From: Streptomyces sp. NBC_01669
GTDB lineage: Bacteria > Actinomycetota > Actinomycetes > Streptomycetales > Streptomycetaceae
Direction: 5' to 3'
DNA length: 64,000 nucleotides
Assembly: GCF_026339735.1 (NCBI RefSeq)
Contig: NZ_JAPEQG010000001.1
Coordinates: 1,860,001 to 1,924,000 of the forward strand
The position numbers were made by a program, and so were the translations under genes. How positions within the stretch are numbered: the first letter of the stretch is position 1; each line of letters opens with the position of its first letter. Below the pieces are notes generated by a model, which searched no databases, was not told the DNA's origin, and saw only the letters and a list, made by a program, of their open reading frames with translations. Below, piece after piece: positions 1-10,400 of this stretch.

Positions 1-3000
1 ACCTGCGCCAGCACGTCCGAGAAGTCCGGGTCGCCCTCGAGGTCGACGCAGAGCGCCACCGTGTTGACGAGGAACCCGATGAGCGGCTCGGTCTCGACGC
101 GGCCGCGGTTGGCGACCGGGATGCCGATCACCACATTGTCCTGTCCGCTGTAGCGCGAGAGCAGGACGGCGAAGGCGCTCAGCAGCACCACGAAATGCGT
201 CGTCCGGTTCGTGCCGCTCACGCTCGCGAGCTGCTCGACGAGCTCCGGCGGCAGGGAGCGGGTGAGGTTGGCGCCCCGGAAGTCCTGCACCGCCGGCCGG
301 GGGTGGTCGGTCGGCAGCGACATCAGCGCGGGCGCGTCGGCCAGCTGCTCCTTCCAGTACCGCAGGTGCGGCCGCAGCCGTTCCTCCTCGAGCCACTGCT
401 GCTGCCACACCGCGTAGTCGGCGTACTGGAGGGCCGGCGGGGCCGGCATCGGCGGGCCGTCCGGCCCCAGAGCGTCGTAGATCCGCAGCAGCTCCTCGTT
501 GAGGATGCCGACCGAGTAGCCGTCGAAGATCGCGTGGTGGGCGCTGAAGGCCAGGAGCGCCTCGTCGTCGGACAGGCGGACGAGCAGGGTGCGGAACAGG
601 GGTCCATCGGCCAGGTCGAAGGTCTGCGTCCACAGGTCGCGGGTGACGGCCTTCACCGACTCGGGGCGCCGCTCAGGCGGCTGTGCGGACACATCGGCCT
701 CGGTGAGGACCACGGTCCCGGTCTCCGCGATGTCCTGCCACACGCGCCCCTGCCCCTCCCGGAACGTGGTCCGCAGGATCTCGTGGCGGGTGATCAGCTC
801 CTCGAGTGCGCGCCGGAGTCTGGCCGGGTCCACCGCGACGGGGCGGTGGAGCAGCCAGCCCACGGTGTACAGGGAGCTGTCCGGGTGCAGGCGATCCATG
901 TACCAGAGCCGCTGCTGGTCGAAGGTCGCGGAGATGGGCTCGTCGCGCGGCACCGGCACCAGGGGGACGGCGGCGTACGGTTCCCGCGCCTCCAGCAGGG
1001 TGTCCAGTTCGGCCGCGACCCGGAAGAGGGCCGGCTGCTCGAACAGGACCCGGACCGGGAGGTCGACGCCGAAGGTCCGGCGGACGCGGGCGGCCACCTT
1101 CACGGCGAGCAGTGAGTGTCCGCCCAGATCGAAGAAGTCGTCGAAGGCGCCCACGGGGCGGTGTCCCAGCACCTCCTCCCAGATCTCGGCCAACTTCGCC
1201 TCGGTACGGGTCCGCGGGAGCGCGCTCGCCGGGAGCGTGGCCGCCGGGCCGTCCTCGGGCAGCGGGAGGGCCCGGCGGTTCAGCTTGCCGTTGCTGTTGA
1301 GAGGGAGCTCGTCGAGGAACACGAAGGCGGACGGCACCATGTAGGCGGGCAACTGCTCCCTCAGGTGGGCCCGCAGCGTCTCCTGCGCCTCGGCGGCGTG
1401 CCGGAAGTCCTCGTCGAGCACCGCGTAGCCGACCAGGCGCCTGCCCGGACCGTCCGGCTGGGCGAGCACGGCGCAGTGGTGCACCAGCGGGTGCTGCTCG
1501 AGCACCGTCTCGATCTCTCCCAGCTCGATCCGGAAGCCCCGGATCTTCACCTGGTTGTCGATGCGCTCGACGAACTCGATGCTGCCGTCGGGCAGGTATC
1601 TGACGAGGTCCCCGCTCCTGTAGAGGCGGCCGCCCGGTTCCGCGCCGAACGGGTCCGCGACGAAGTACTCGGCGGTGAGATCGGGGCGGTTCATGTAGCC
1701 GCGGGTCACGCCGACGCCGCCGATGCAGAGTTCGCCGGGCACCCCGGCCGGGACGGGCTGCATGTACGGGTCGAGCACGTAGAGCCGCACGTTGGTGATC
1801 GGCCGGCCCATGTGGACGACGTCCAGGTGCTCGTCGGTCCGGCCCCCGGTGGCAAAGACGGTGGTCTCGGTCGGCCCGTAGACGTTGAAGAAGGTACGTC
1901 CGGGCGCCCACGTCCGGATGAGGTCCGCCGAGTACGCTTCGCCACCGACGACCAGGGTGCGCAGGTGGGGCAGCGCGTCGTCGGTCGGCAGGGTGGCGAG
2001 CGCGCCCGGTGTGAAGTTCAGGCTCTCGATGGCCCGCTCGGCCAGGACCTTCTGGAGGTCGGTGCCGATCATCCGTACACCCGCGGCGGGGATGTGGAGC
2101 GTGCCGCCGGTCACCAACGGCAGGAGGATCTCCCAGACGGAGAAGTCGAAGCTGGTGGAGGCGACCTGCAGGACGTTCTGGCGCCTGTCGAAGCACGGGT
2201 GGCGGCGGATCCACGGCACGATGTGCTGGACGCACCGGTGGGCGACCATCACGCCCTTCGGCCGTCCGGTCGACCCCGAGGTGTAGATGATGTATGCGAG
2301 GTTCTCCGGAGTCACCGTGGTCGCGGGCGCCGTCGCCGGCCCGGAGGCGACAGCGGACCAGCCGGTGTCCAGGCAGAGGGTCTCCAGTCCTTCACCCGGC
2401 AGCCTGGACAGCAGGGACGACTGGGTGAGCATCAGGCGCAGGCGCGCGTCCTCGACGACGTACTCCATGCGGTCGAGCGGGTACCTGGGGTCGATGGGGA
2501 CGTAGGCCCCGCCTGCCTTGAGGATGCCCAGCAGGCCGATGATGCCTTCCAGGGAGCGCTCGAGACACAGTCCGACCAGGACGTCGGGCCCCACCCCGCG
2601 GTCCCGCAGCCAGTGGGCCAGCTGGTTGGCGCGGCGGTCGAGCTCGGCGTAGGTGAGCTGCCCGTCCTCGTGGACCACGGCGACCGAGTCCGGGGTGACC
2701 CGCACCTGCGCCTCGACCAGTTCGTGCAGGAGCACGGGCTCGACGGCCGTGGTGGTCGCGGTGCTCCACTCGCCGAGCGCCCGGGCGCGCTCCGCGTCGG
2801 TGAGCAGTGTCACCTGGGCGAGGCTCTGCTGCGGCTCTGTCACCAGCGCGTGGCAGATCTGCCGCAGGTGCCCGATCATCGCCTCGACGGTCCGCCCGTC
2901 GAACCGGCGCGTGTCGTGGAGGATGCTGACGCCTATCCGCTCGCCCACGGTGATCGCGGTGTTGATCGGGTAGTGGGTCTGCTCCTGCGAGCCGAGTGCC

Positions 3001-6000
3001 TCGAAGCGCAGGGCGTCGTCACGGCTCTCGCCCTCCGGGTAGTTCTCGAAGACGAAGAGGCTCTCGAAGAGGGGGACGCCGACGGGGAGCCCGCTCCACC
3101 GCTGGACCTCGCTCAGCGGGCTGTACTCGTACTGCCGCATCCGCAGGTTCTGTTCCTGCAGGTCCTGGAGCCAGCCGAGCACGGTGCTCTGCTCGGGCAG
3201 CCTCACGCGCAGGGGGAGCGTGTTGATGAAGAGTCCGGACATGCGCTCGACGCCCTCCACGTCGGCCGGACGCCCGGAGACCACCGTTCCGAAGACGACG
3301 TCGTCCGTGCGGGCGTAGCGGCCGAGCAGGAGCGCCCAGCAACCCTGCAGAACGGTGTTGAGGGTGAGACGGCACCGCTGTGCGAAGTCCTGCAACGCCG
3401 TGGTCTCCTCCTCGTCGAGGAAGCCGTCGGCCCAGGCGTACGGAGCCGGCTCCCCCGGTCCGCTGTCCGGCGCGTCCAGCGGCTTCCCCGTCTTCGGGGA
3501 GGTGGCCTCCTCGACGCCGTGCAGGGTTTCGCGCCAGTACTCCTCGGCCTCGCGCAGGTCCTGCCGCTGGAGCCAGGACACGTAGTCCCGGTAGGGGCGC
3601 GCGGGGGTCGGGTCCAGTCGGCCGCCCCGGCTGAGGGCGCCGTACCACTCGGCGGCCTCCTTGAGGATCAGACTCATGCTCCAGCCGTCGAGGATGGCGT
3701 GGTGGGCGCTCCAGACCAGCTCGTACCGCTGGTCGGCCGTGCGGACGAGGAACATCCGCCACTGCGGGGCGTCCTGCGGGTCGAAGCCCTGGACGCGGTC
3801 CTCCCGCAGATGGCTCTCCAGGCGGTCCTGCTGACCTGTGGGGCTCTCGGACCGCCAGTCCCGGATTTCGAGGGGGACCGGGAGGTCGGCCCAGACCAAC
3901 TGGAGGGCTTCGTTCTCCGCCGTGGTCCGGAAGCCGGTCCGCAGGATCGGATGCCGCCGCATGACCTCGGCCCAGCTCTGCCGGAAGACCTCCACATCCA
4001 GTTCCTGATCGATGCGCAGCACGTTCTGCACGTGGTAGAAGCCCTCGCCGCTCGCGTACTGGCTCTGGAACCACATGCCCTGCTGGGTGGGTGTCTGCGG
4101 GTAGCAGTCGTCGAGCGGACGCGCGGACCGGCTGTTCTGCCAGGCGGGCAGCGCGGGCAGTTCGCCGGCGAGGTCGTCGATCTGCTGCTGCGTCAGGCCG
4201 CTCAGCGGAAAGTCGGAGGGGCTGTAGCCCACCGTGCCGGGCCGGGCCGCCTCGCCGACGAGCTCCCTCAGGGCATCCAGCGTGCTCTCGGCGACCCGCC
4301 GGATCGTCTCCTCCTCGTGAGCCGCCCCACTGTAGGTCCACTCCATACGGAGCTCGCCGTCCTGCACACTGCTCACGATGTCGATGAGATGAACGCGGTC
4401 GTTGGCGGGATCCACGTCGGGGCCGGCCAGGCCCGTGAAGGCGGCGAAGTTCCCGGCGAAACTCCCGTCGAACTGGCCGAGGTAGTTGAAGCTGATCTGC
4501 GCGGGTGCGGTCCCGGTCAGAGCGGTCGCGACCGGCCCATGAGCAAGGAGACCGTAACCGATCCCCTGCCGAGGACGGACACGCAAAAGCTCCTTGATCC
4601 GCTTGAGCCCCTCTCCCAGACCCCCGGCCGAAGGAACCGGCAACCGCAACGGAGAAATCGTGGTGAACCAACCCGTCGTCCGGGACACATCAAGATCATC
4701 GAAGAGATCCTCACGACCATGCCCCTCGACATCCACCCGCACATGACCATCACCGGTCCACGCACCGACCGCAGCAGCCACACCCGTCAACAACACATCA
4801 TTGACCCGCGAGTTGAACACCGCAGGCACATCACGCAACAGCGCCCGCGTCTCCCCCGCACCCAACACCGCCCGCAAAACCCGACTGCCACCGACCGTGT
4901 TCCCCCCGGCCCCCCGACCGTCCAACGGCAACTCACCGACCGCCCCCGCCTGCTCACTCCAGTACGAAACCTCCCCCACGGTCGACGCACTCAGCGCCTC
5001 CTGACGCAGACGGCCCGCCCACTGCTGCCACGAACTCGACTTCGCCGGCAAAACCGGCTCCCGCCCCTGCCGCACCAGCTCGACCAGAACCTGCAGATCC
5101 TCCAGAAGAATCCGCCACGACACCACATCGACCACCAGATGGTGCGCCACCAACAGCAACCGGTCCGCCCGCCCCGGCAACCCCGTGAACAACACAGCAC
5201 GGAACAACGGCCCATCCGACAGACTCAAACCCGCCTGCACCCGCCCCGCAATCCCCCGCAGCCGCTCCTCCCACTCACCCGACGGACACGACGACAGATC
5301 GTGCACCTGCCACGGCACCGTCTCCGGCACCCCGGCAACCTCAGCCCGCCACCCGCCCCCCTCCCGCCAAAAACGAGTCCGCAGACCGTCATGCTGCTCC
5401 AGCAGACACCCCACCACCCGCTCCCACTGCCCCGACGAAAGACCCGGATCCACCTCCGTCAACACCGACTGATTCACATACTGCGGAGCCACGAAATCCT
5501 GCTCGAAAAACCACCGCTGAACAGGCGTCAGCTCCACAGCCCCCGACACCAGACCCTGCTCCGCCCGCACCAGCGCAGCATCCTGCCGCTCCACAACCAA
5601 AGCCAGCTCAGCAATCGTCTGAAACTCGAAAAGCTGCTTCACCGTGAAGAACAACCCGCACTGCTTCGCCCGGAAAATCACCTGCAGACTCAGAATCGAG
5701 TCCCCACCCAGCGAAAAGAAATCATCGTGCACCCCCACCGGCCGGCCCGTGCCCAGCACCGACTCCCAGATCCCCGCCAGCCGCTCCTCCACCTCCGACC
5801 GCGGCGCCACGAACTCCCGCCCGTCCACCGCATGATCCATCCACGGCAACGCAGCCAACGCCCCACGGTCCACCTTGCCGTTCGGACTCAACGGCAGAAC
5901 CTCCAACGGAACGAACACCCCAGGCACCATGTGACCCGGCAACCGCTCACCCAGAAACGCCCGCAACTCCCCCGAAACCACCGGCCCATCCGAGACGACA

Positions 6001-7406
6001 TACGCCACCAACCGCCTCGACCCCGCCTGACCCTGCACCAACACCGCCGCACCACGCACCAACGGATGCCCCACCAGCGCGACCTCGATCTCACCCAACT
6101 CAATACGAAAACCACGAACCTTCACCTGATCATCGACCCGCCCCAGGAACTCGACGTTCCCGTCGGGCAGGAAGCGCGCGCGGTCGCCGGTCCTGTAGAG
6201 CCGGCTGCCCGCCTCCTCGTCGAATGGGTTCGCGATGAACGCCTCGGCGGTCAGCTCGGGACGCCCCAGATAGCCGCGCGCCAGACCCGCCCCACCGATG
6301 TACAGCTCACCGGCGGCACCCACCGGCTGGAGCTGGAGACGGGAGTCGAGAACGTACAGCCGCGCCCCGTCGATGGGACGGCCGATGTGGACGCGTTCCA
6401 GTTCGGGCCCGAAGCGGGCCACGCTCACCGCGATGGTGGCCTCCGAAGGACCGTAACCGTTGAAGAACGACCGGCCGGGAGACCAGGTGCGGACGAGGTC
6501 GAGAGGACACGCCTCACCGCCGACGGAGACACAGCGCAGGAAGGGCAGTGATTCCTCCGGAAGCGTGGCGAGCGCCGCCGGTGTCAGGTTGATGTTCTCG
6601 ACGGCCTGCTCGAGGAGAAGATCGGTGAGATCGGAACCGACCATCTTCAGCCCGGCGGGCGGCAGCACCAGGGTGCCGCCCGACAGCAATGCCGCCGTAA
6701 ATTCCCACACTGAGATGTCGAAGCTCAGCGATGTTCCCTGCAGTACTCGCTGCGGTGTGTCCAGGCCATAGTTCTCGCGCTGCCACCGGGCGATGCCGCG
6801 GATGCCGCGATGGGTGACCTGCACACCCTTCGGCCGGCCCGTGGAACCGGAGGTGTAGATCACGTACGCCAGGTCGTCGCAGGTTCCGTCCGTCTCCAGG
6901 GGTGTGTCGGGCCACCGGTCGAGCTCCGGCCAGACGTCCTCGACACTCAGAACCAGGGCATCGGACTCGGGCAGCACCCCGGCCGTCGACCGCTCGGCCA
7001 GCACCACCCGCAGCCCCGCGTCCTCGACCATGTACGCCAGACGCTCCCGCGGATACGCCGGATCCAGCGGCACATACGCCCCGCCCGCCTTCAGCACCGC
7101 CAGCAGACCGACCACCATCTCCACCGAACGCGGCACACACAGACCGACCAGGCTCTCCCGCCCGACACCACGATCCCGCAGCAGACGCGCAAGCCGGTTC
7201 GACCACCGGTCCAGACACGCATAACTGAGCTGGTAGTCACCGAAGGCCACAGCGATCCGGTCGGGACACCGGCGGACCTGAGCCGAGAACAGCTCGTGGA
7301 AGGGCGCCGGACGCGCTGACTGCTGCTTGATCTGCTGAAGCCTCAGACGCAGCATCGCCTGCTGCTCCGCAGTCAGGTTCTCCAGCCGAGGAAGAAGTTC
7401 ACTCAT
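1..7406 (-). CDS. Non-ribosomal peptide synthetase, second subunit (A-PCP-E-C-A-PCP-C..., C-terminus beyond window)
   Basis: The gene reads from an ATG at 7406 to the left edge, 2468 visible residues without a stop. It begins directly with an adenylation domain (residues about 30-540; core motif YTSGSTGRPKG near 182). Next come a carrier site LGGDS near 564, an epimerization domain with HHLVVD near 754, a condensation domain with HHAILDG near 1232, a second adenylation domain (YTSGSTGRPKG near 1706), a carrier site LGGHS near 2098, and a further condensation domain with HHAIFDG near 2288 that is cut by the edge. The C domain after E should therefore be of the D-donor (DCL) type. The ATG overlaps the stop of the upstream NRPS gene by 8 bp, so the two are translationally coupled. 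Aligned by eye to GrsA, the second A domain has pocket residues D-F-W-N-V-G-V-V-F, closest to threonine-type codes. The first A domain (D-I-W-N-S-G-G-I-A) matches no code I know. Product unknown. Confidence 0.95.
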   Translation of the reverse strand, partial: MSELLPRLENLTAEQQAMLRLRLQQIKQQSARPAPFHELFSAQVRRCPDRIAVAFGDYQLSYACLDRWSNRLARLLRDRGVGRESLVGLCVPRSVEMVVGLLAVLKAGGAYVPLDPAYPRERLAYMVEDAGLRVVLAERSTAGVLPESDALVLSVEDVWPELDRWPDTPLETDGTCDDLAYVIYTSGSTGRPKGVQVTHRGIRGIARWQRENYGLDTPQRVLQGTSLSFDISVWEFTAALLSGGTLVLPPAGLKMVGSDLTDLLLEQAVENINLTPAALATLPEESLPFLRCVSVGGEACPLDLVRTWSPGRSFFNGYGPSEATIAVSVARFGPELERVHIGRPIDGARLYVLDSRLQLQPVGAAGELYIGGAGLARGYLGRPELTAEAFIANPFDEEAGSRLYRTGDRARFLPDGNVEFLGRVDDQVKVRGFRIELGEIEVALVGHPLVRGAAVLVQGQAGSRRLVAYVVSDGPVVSGELRAFLGERLPGHMVPGVFVPLEVLPLSPNGKVDRGALAALPWMDHAVDGREFVAPRSEVEERLAGIWESVLGTGRPVGVHDDFFSLGGDSILSLQVIFRAKQCGLFFTVKQLFEFQTIAELALVVERQDAALVRAEQGLVSGAVELTPVQRWFFEQDFVAPQYVNQSVLTEVDPGLSSGQWERVVGCLLEQHDGLRTRFWREGGGWRAEVAGVPETVPWQVHDLSSCPSGEWEERLRGIAGRVQAGLSLSDGPLFRAVLFTGLPGRADRLLLVAHHLVVDVVSWRILLEDLQVLVELVRQGREPVLPAKSSSWQQWAGRLRQEALSASTVGEVSYWSEQAGAVGELPLDGRGAGGNTVGGSRVLRAVLGAGETRALLRDVPAVFNSRVNDVLLTGVAAAVGAWTGDGHVRVDVEGHGREDLFDDLDVSRTTGWFTTISPLRLPVPSAGGLGEGLKRIKELLRVRPRQGIGYGLLAHGPVATALTGTAPAQISFNYLGQFDGSFAGNFAAFTGLAGPDVDPANDRVHLIDIVSSVQDGELRMEWTYSGAAHEEETIRRVAESTLDALRELVGEAARPGTVGYSPSDFPLSGLTQQQIDDLAGELPALPAWQNSRSARPLDDCYPQTPTQQGMWFQSQYASGEGFYHVQNVLRIDQELDVEVFRQSWAEVMRRHPILRTGFRTTAENEALQLVWADLPVPLEIRDWRSESPTGQQDRLESHLREDRVQGFDPQDAPQWRMFLVRTADQRYELVWSAHHAILDGWSMSLILKEAAEWYGALSRGGRLDPTPARPYRDYVSWLQRQDLREAEEYWRETLHGVEEATSPKTGKPLDAPDSGPGEPAPYAWADGFLDEEETTALQDFAQRCRLTLNTVLQGCWALLLGRYARTDDVVFGTVVSGRPADVEGVERMSGLFINTLPLRVRLPEQSTVLGWLQDLQEQNLRMRQYEYSPLSEVQRWSGLPVGVPLFESLFVFENYPEGESRDDALRFEALGSQEQTHYPINTAITVGERIGVSILHDTRRFDGRTVEAMIGHLRQICHALVTEPQQSLAQVTLLTDAERARALGEWSTATTTAVEPVLLHELVEAQVRVTPDSVAVVHEDGQLTYAELDRRANQLAHWLRDRGVGPDVLVGLCLERSLEGIIGLLGILKAGGAYVPIDPRYPLDRMEYVVEDARLRLMLTQSSLLSRLPGEGLETLCLDTGWSAVASGPATAPATTVTPENLAYIIYTSGSTGRPKGVMVAHRCVQHIVPWIRRHPCFDRRQNVLQVASTSFDFSVWEILLPLVTGGTLHIPAAGVRMIGTDLQKVLAERAIESLNFTPGALATLPTDDALPHLRTLVVGGEAYSADLIRTWAPGRTFFNVYGPTETTVFATGGRTDEHLDVVHMGRPITNVRLYVLDPYMQPVPAGVPGELCIGGVGVTRGYMNRPDLTAEYFVADPFGAEPGGRLYRSGDLVRYLPDGSIEFVERIDNQVKIRGFRIELGEIETVLEQHPLVHHCAVLAQPDGPGRRLVGYAVLDEDFRHAAEAQETLRAHLREQLPAYMVPSAFVFLDELPLNSNGKLNRRALPLPEDGPAATLPASALPRTRTEAKLAEIWEEVLGHRPVGAFDDFFDLGGHSLLAVKVAARVRRTFGVDLPVRVLFEQPALFRVAAELDTLLEAREPYAAVPLVPVPRDEPISATFDQQRLWYMDRLHPDSSLYTVGWLLHRPVAVDPARLRRALEELITRHEILRTTFREGQGRVWQDIAETGTVVLTEADVSAQPPERRPESVKAVTRDLWTQTFDLADGPLFRTLLVRLSDDEALLAFSAHHAIFDGYSVGILNEELLRIYDALGPDGPPMPAPPALQYADYAVWQQQWLEEERLRPHLRYWKEQLADAPALMSLPTDHPRPAVQDFRGANLTRSLPPELVEQLASVSGTNRTTHFVVLLSAFAVLLSRYSGQDNVVIGIPVANRGRVETEPLIGFLVNTVALCVDLEGDPDFSDVLAQ
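4531..6140. repeat. Near-identical NRPS block, copy 1 (A C-terminal subdomain, PCP, E)
   Basis: This 1.6-kb stretch matches 9359-10968 at a constant offset of 4828 bp, with only about five base differences that I can see. It covers the end of the adenylation domain, the carrier domain and the epimerization domain of module 3. The flanking NRPS DNA on both sides is clearly more divergent. Codon choice inside the block differs from the surroundings: more TTG, GTG and GGG, fewer C-ending codons. Confidence 0.9.
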
Positions 7407-10400
7407 GATCGTCACTCGTCTCGGTAGCCGGTGAAGCACTCGGAGTCCGGGCCTGGAAATCGCTCGGCGACATACCCTGAACCTCGGCGACGAGTTCCTC
7501 AAGGAGTTCGCGCTCTTCCGCGTTCCTGATCCCCGCCGCGTAGGCCGACAGGTCGAAGTCGGCGTCGGCCGCCGTCTGCTCGGTCGTGGAGTTGCCCTGG
7601 CGGAGGATCTGCTGCCGCTCCTCCTTCGTGAGGACGGTGATCCCGCTCAGCCTCACCTCCGGCTCCCGGGCGATCTGGGAGCAGACGCTGCGGAGATGGC
7701 CGAGCATCCGCTCGATCGCGTCCCGCTCGAAGCGCCCGGTGTCGTACTGCACGGTGATCCGGAGCCGGTCCTCCGGAACGGTCGCCACCAGGCCGATGGC
7801 GTAGTCGATCCGTTCCTCGGAGCGGGTGAGGTCGATGCGCAGGGCTGCGGAGTCTCCCTTCGCCACCGGGTAGTTCTCGAAGACGAAGAGGCTCTCGAAG
7901 AGGGGGGCGCCGGCGGGGAGCCCACTCCACCGCTGGACCTTCCCCAGCGGGCTGTGCTCGTACTGCCGCATCCGCAGGTTCTGGTCCTGCAGGTCCTGGA
8001 GCCAGGCGAGCGCGGTGCTGTGCCCGGGCAGCCCCACCCGGACGGGGAGCGTGTTGATGAAGAGGCCGACGGTGCGTTCGACACCCTCCACGTCGGCCGG
8101 GCGCCCGGAGACCACCGTTCCGAAGACGACGTCGTCGGCGCCGGTGTAACGGCCGAGCAGGAGCGCCCAGCAACCCTGGAGGACGGTGTTGAGGGTCAGC
8201 CGGTTGGTCTTGGCCAGCGCGTGCAGCCGGCGGGTGTCCTCGGCGTCGAAGAGCACGTCGAGTTCCTCCTGGCCGCTCGCGCCGGACGGCGTCGCCCCCG
8301 TGGCCGCATACCGCTCGATGCTCAGTGGGGTGGCCTCCTCGACGCCGTGCAGGGTTTCGCGCCAGTACTCCTCGGCCTCGCGCAGGTCCTGCCGCTGGAG
8401 CCAGGACACGTAGTCCCGGTAGGGGCGCGCGGGGGTCGGGTCCAGTCGGCCGCCCCGGCTGAGGGCGCCGTACCACTGGGCCACGTCGTTCAGGATCAGG
8501 CCGAGGCTCCAGCCGTCGAGGATGGCGTGGTGGGCGCTCCAGACCAGCTCGTACCGCTGGTCGGCCGTGCGGACGAGGAACATCCGCCACTGCGGGGCGT
8601 CCTGCGGGTCGAAGCCCTGGGCGCGGTCCTCCCGCAGGTGCCTCTCCAGGCGGTCCTGCTGACCTGTGGGGCTCTCGGACCGCCAGTCCCGGATTTCGAG
8701 GGGGACCGGGAGGTCGGCCCAGACCAACTGGAGGGCTTCGTTCTCCGTCGTCGTCCGGAAGCCCGTCCGCAGGATCGGATGCCGTCGCATGACCTCGGCC
8801 CAGCTCTGCCGGAAGACCTCCACATCCAGTTCCTGATCGATCCGATGGATCATCTGGACGTGGTAGACGCCTTCGCCCCGGGCGTACTGGCTCTGGAACC
8901 ACAGTCCCTGCTGGACGGGTGTCTGCGGGTAGCAGTCCTCGAGTGGACGGGACAGGCCACTCCCCCGCCACTCGGGCAGCGCGTGCAGTTCGCCGACGAG
9001 GTCGTCGATCTGCTGCTGCGTCAGGCCGCTCAGCGGAAAATCGGAGGGACTGTAGCCCACCGTGCCCGGCCGGGCCGCCTCGCCGGCGAGCGACCGCAGG
9101 GCGTCCAGCGTGTGCTCGGCAACCCGCCGGATCGTCTCCTCCTCATGAGCCGCCCCGCTGTAGGTCCACTCCATACGGAGCTCGCCGTCCTGGACACTGC
9201 TCACGATGTCGATCAGGTACGGGCGCCGGTTGGCGGGGTCCCAGTCGGGACCGACCAGGCCGGAGGACGTGGCGAAGCCGCTTGCGAAACTCCCGTCGAA
9301 CTGGCCGAGGTAGTTGAAGCTGATCTGCGCGGGCGCGGTCCCGGTCAGACCGGTCGCAACCGGCCCATGAGCAAGGAGACCGTAACCGATCCCCTGCCGA
9401 GGACGGACACGCAAAAGCTCCTTGATCCGCTTGAGCCCCTCTCCCAGACCCCCGGCCGAAGGAACCGGCAACCGCAACGGAGAAATCGTGGTGAACCAAC
9501 CCGTCGTCCGGGACACATCAAGATCATCGAAGAGATCCTCACGACCATGCCCCTCGACATCCACCCGCACATGACCATCACCGGTCCACGCACCGACCGC
9601 AGCAGCCACACCCGTCAACAACACATCATTGACCCGCGAGTTGAACACCGCAGGCACATCACGCAACAGCGCCCGCGTCTCCCCCGCACCCAACACCGCC
9701 CGCAAAACCCGACTGCCACCGACCGTGTTCCCCCCGGCCCCCCGACCGTCCAACGGCAACTCACCGACCGCCCCCGCCTGCTCACTCCAGTACGAAACCT
9801 CCCCCACGGTCGACGCACTCAGCGCCTCCTGACGCAGACGGCCCGCCCACTGCTGCCACGAACTCGACTTCGCCGGCAAAACCGGCTCCCGCCCCTGCCG
9901 CACCAGCTCGACCAGAACCTGCAGATCCTCCAGAAGAATCCGCCACGACACCACATCGACCACCAGATGGTGCGCCACCAACAGCAACCGGTCCGCCCGC
10001 CCCGGCAACCCCGTGAACAACACAGCACGGAACAACGGCCCATCCGACAGACTCAAACCCGCCTGCACCCGCCCCGCAATCCCCCGCAGCCGCTCCTCCC
10101 ACTCACCCGACGGACACGACGACAGATCGTGCACCTGCCACGGCACCGTCTCCGGCACCCCGGCAACCTCAGCCCGCCACCCGCCCCCCTCCCGCCAAAA
10201 ACGAGTCCGCAGACCGTCATGCTGCTCCAGCAGACACCCCACCACCCGCTCCCACTGCCCCGACGAAAGACCCGGATCCACCTCCGTCAACACCGACTGA
10301 TTCACATACTGCGGAGCCACGAAATCCTGCTCGAAAAACCACCGCTGAACAGGCGTCAGCTCCACAGCCCCCGACACCAGACCCTGCTCCGCCCGCACCA

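Noticed and set aside
1116..6551. Very long plus-strand open frame (about 1800 codons) opposite the NRPS
   Set aside because: It is the antisense shadow of GC-rich minus-strand NRPS codons. Its Arg/Pro/His-rich translation has no domain, whereas the minus strand shows full NRPS motifs.
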